DNA of 64,000 nt, from NCBI RefSeq assembly GCF_022458985.1, contig NC_061785.1, positions 6,810,204 through 6,874,203 of the forward strand, written 5' to 3'. Of the stretch, positions 61,860 through 64,000 are shown one piece after another. The stretch is from Mugil cephalus. Taxonomy: Eukaryota; Chordata; Actinopteri; Mugiliformes; Mugilidae. Every line of letters begins with the position of its first letter. Positions within the stretch are counted from its first letter, which is position 1. A program made the translations under genes and the position numbers. Under the pieces are notes generated by a model, which was not told the DNA's origin, did not search any database, and saw nothing but the letters and a program-made list of their open reading frames with translations.

Positions 61860-62960
61860 TCATGTTATTGTGACAACCCTCGGTTCCAATCAATTTATGC
61901 CACAAATTCTAACTCGCATTCACTCAAGCATCGCCGGTGGCCTTGTTCCTACATTTCTTTTTCCCCCCTCTTGTCAGCCCCTTCAGCCTCTTTCTCCGGC
62001 AATTCAATAAGCAGCAGTGGAGCCACATCAAATGTTTACCGCCGTAGCTGCATCCCCCACAAAATTCCACCCAAATCTGCCCCTTCTTTTATATAAAAAA
62101 CAAACAAAAAATGTTGATTTTTCCATCTAATTTGCATAGAGTGGTATTTGAGCTGCGCTCGCGAGCCTCATAAATGAATGGGATCACGGATTGCCAACGC
62201 AGCACAGTGTTCATTGTGAATATTATCCACAACATTAAGGCGACGTCTCTTTGTTTCACCGCTCCGTTTTAATAAATCAACCTGCTGCCTCCGCGAGAAG
62301 CTGTCATTTGAAATTCTAGCAGCGGGTCTCGTCTGAGCGCGATGAGGACCACGGGCGGACCTCATGTCTGCGCGCGGAGCAGAAGGAAATTAGCCGCACC
62401 TGAATGACAAGGCAAAGGCTCCCACCCCCAGAGGGACTGTGATCTACACACAAACTCCCTTTTAATAGACTTACACCTCATTTGGCCTCTAAAGCTTGTT
62501 GAAGGGTCCCAGAGGACGGGGAGGGGGGGGGGCGTAAGGGGAGGCGGGCCCCTCAGAGGTCAGCCCGCTGCTCGCTGTAAACCAGCTGCAGTGAAAGGGA
62601 GAGCTTGATTAGATGGCCATTCACACCCAGAAGGGGACCGCCACGGAGGGACAATGCCACGTTTTTCCCTTGCAAAACAACAGGGACATTTTGTCTGGCC
62701 TGTCGCAGGCAATATCTGTTACGTCGCGGAAAGGCTGTTTGAAAAGCTTAGAGGAGGCCGAGGGATCCTGTGTGGAGAGGCCATCGCCTGTTCAAACTGC
62801 AGTCGCTTCTATTTAAAGAAAAATCCATTGTCCCGCTGGCTTTGGATGAGGCTAATTTTTACTTATTTCCCAGTTGGCTTAATGAAGTTAACACTTCGAT
62901 ATCGGTATGGATTGGTGAGAAATACAGTAGCCTACGCCGTACAACTGAAACATAACGTCT
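61860..62960. other. Candidate conserved non-coding block G
   Basis: The GC-richest long segment of the desert. Examples are gttccaatcaatttatgcc (61882), catttgaaattctagcagcg (62307) and gcttgattagatggccattc (62604). It also has a G9 run at 62523-62531. It is non-repetitive. Reading frames exist in several phases but none looks like protein. Inferred regulatory. Confidence 0.3.
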
Positions 62961-64000
62961 AAATGAGAAAAGGTTTTAGGCTTTATCTACCTAACCTTAG
63001 GCTACATAAAGTTAATTGAAATCCCATCCCATATAATACTGAATATTATTTTGGGGAAAGAAAAATGCTTATTTGTTATCTTGCAGCGTTAATCTCGCAT
63101 GACGTTAACAGCTAGCTTAGCTTAGAACAACAACTGGAAACAGTCTAAACCATGTTGATTAACACATATACATAAAGTTTTTCTTCACCGTGGTTTATGT
63201 GAATATGTACTGTATTTCATGGCCAGGTTTGTTGCTCGGTAAACCCTGGTAGTTACAGGTTTCTGCTGAAAAATAGTTTGACTTACAGCAGCTGTCCATA
63301 AAAAATATTAATAAACTGTTGTTTGACTTTTTTTATTTTTGTAGAGAGAGAACAAATGCCAGATTTTTAGACTTTAGTATTTTCCTTCAACAGGACATAT
63401 CAAAACTAGCAATCTACAGAATCTCTTATGCTAAGCTAAGTTAGCCGACGGCTGTGTATAGACTCTAAAACCCTTCAGTGAATTTCTAACTTAAACATCC
63501 CCGTATGCAGCTCTTAAAGCTGAGTAAATCAGATTTAAAGCATTCTACAAAAAAAAGAAAAAATATATATATATAAGGGCATGAGAGGTGGTTCACCCAC
63601 TTTAAACACTGTAATAGCACCATGTTCTCTGTCTAAGCTAAGGCTTGTAGCTTCAGACATGACATAATTAAATTTTTGGCTCATTTGAGCATCAAGGGCT
63701 CTCAGCTGCTCGTAATTGGAGAGATAAGTCCTGCGACACGGACAACGCCATGGATAAGAAGTGAGGTGAGTATCATTTAAAAGGAAAAAAAAAGAACTGT
63801 GTAATAAAAGTAGTTTGCCATGCTTTTATTTTGATATTCCAGCTCAATAAGCTAGTGCTGTCCCGCTGCTGCGTCACATTACACAGTGTTCACATGAAAC
63901 CTGTCATAAAAGCCTTAAATTAGTATTCATGAGTGTGGTATAAAGTGAAATTAATCAACTTTGTCTATCGAATTTATCTTGGGAGATAAAGAAATATACC
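62961..64000. other. Right-edge spacer
   Basis: AT-rich sequence with repeated gctagcttagctta-type motifs and an AT run near 63560. No gene start can be supported before the edge. Confidence 0.4.

Noticed and set aside
1-64000. CRISPR arrays, operons, phage or bacterial defence genes
   Set aside because: The window is intron-containing vertebrate DNA; the tandem repeats are microsatellites and a coding minisatellite.
39500-64000. tRNA or microRNA genes in the desert
   Set aside because: No cloverleaf with A and B boxes and no convincing long hairpin was found by eye; a computed scan could still reveal one.

Overview
The window is a stretch of fish nuclear genome, almost certainly a teleost. 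The evidence is intron-rich vertebrate genes with GT-AG junctions, typical fish DNA transposons (hAT, Tc1-like, THAP/P-like), LINE 3' tails, microsatellites and a UGA-encoded selenoprotein. Five genes can be reconstructed exon by exon. A sixth reading frame is cut by the left edge.

Layout. Positions 1-628 (minus) hold the 5' part of an unrecognised Pro/Ala/Glu/Ser-rich protein with 21-bp coding repeats, behind a TATA box and cAMP-response elements. A hAT relic (2488-3276) follows, then scd (stearoyl-CoA desaturase, plus strand, coding exons 3800-8407, long 3'UTR to about 10640). A transposon-littered spacer (10.6-14.8 kb) separates it from sec31b on the minus strand (24 coding exons, 28302 down to 15915, 1210 codons). 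A Tc1 relic lies before ndufb8 (minus, 33258-30410). A selenocysteine glutathione peroxidase (minus, 35411-33947, with a SECIS-like element) and the divergent fbxl15 (plus, 36542-37959) complete the gene-rich part.

From about 39.5 kb to the right edge I find no convincing gene. This 24 kb alternates AT-rich spacer, decayed transposons and simple repeats with several compositionally distinct, AATTA- and octamer-bearing segments. They look like conserved non-coding elements of a developmental regulator outside the window. That is inference, because no alignment could be run.

The linkage scd-sec31b-ndufb8 matches the human 10q24 order SCD-WNT8B-SEC31B-NDUFB8-HIF1AN-PAX2. fbxl15 also lies on human 10q24, but farther away. 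The genes share no pathway: lipid desaturation at the ER, COPII coat assembly, mitochondrial complex I, peroxide reduction and an SCF ubiquitin-ligase adaptor. They are linked by ancestral synteny, not by function.
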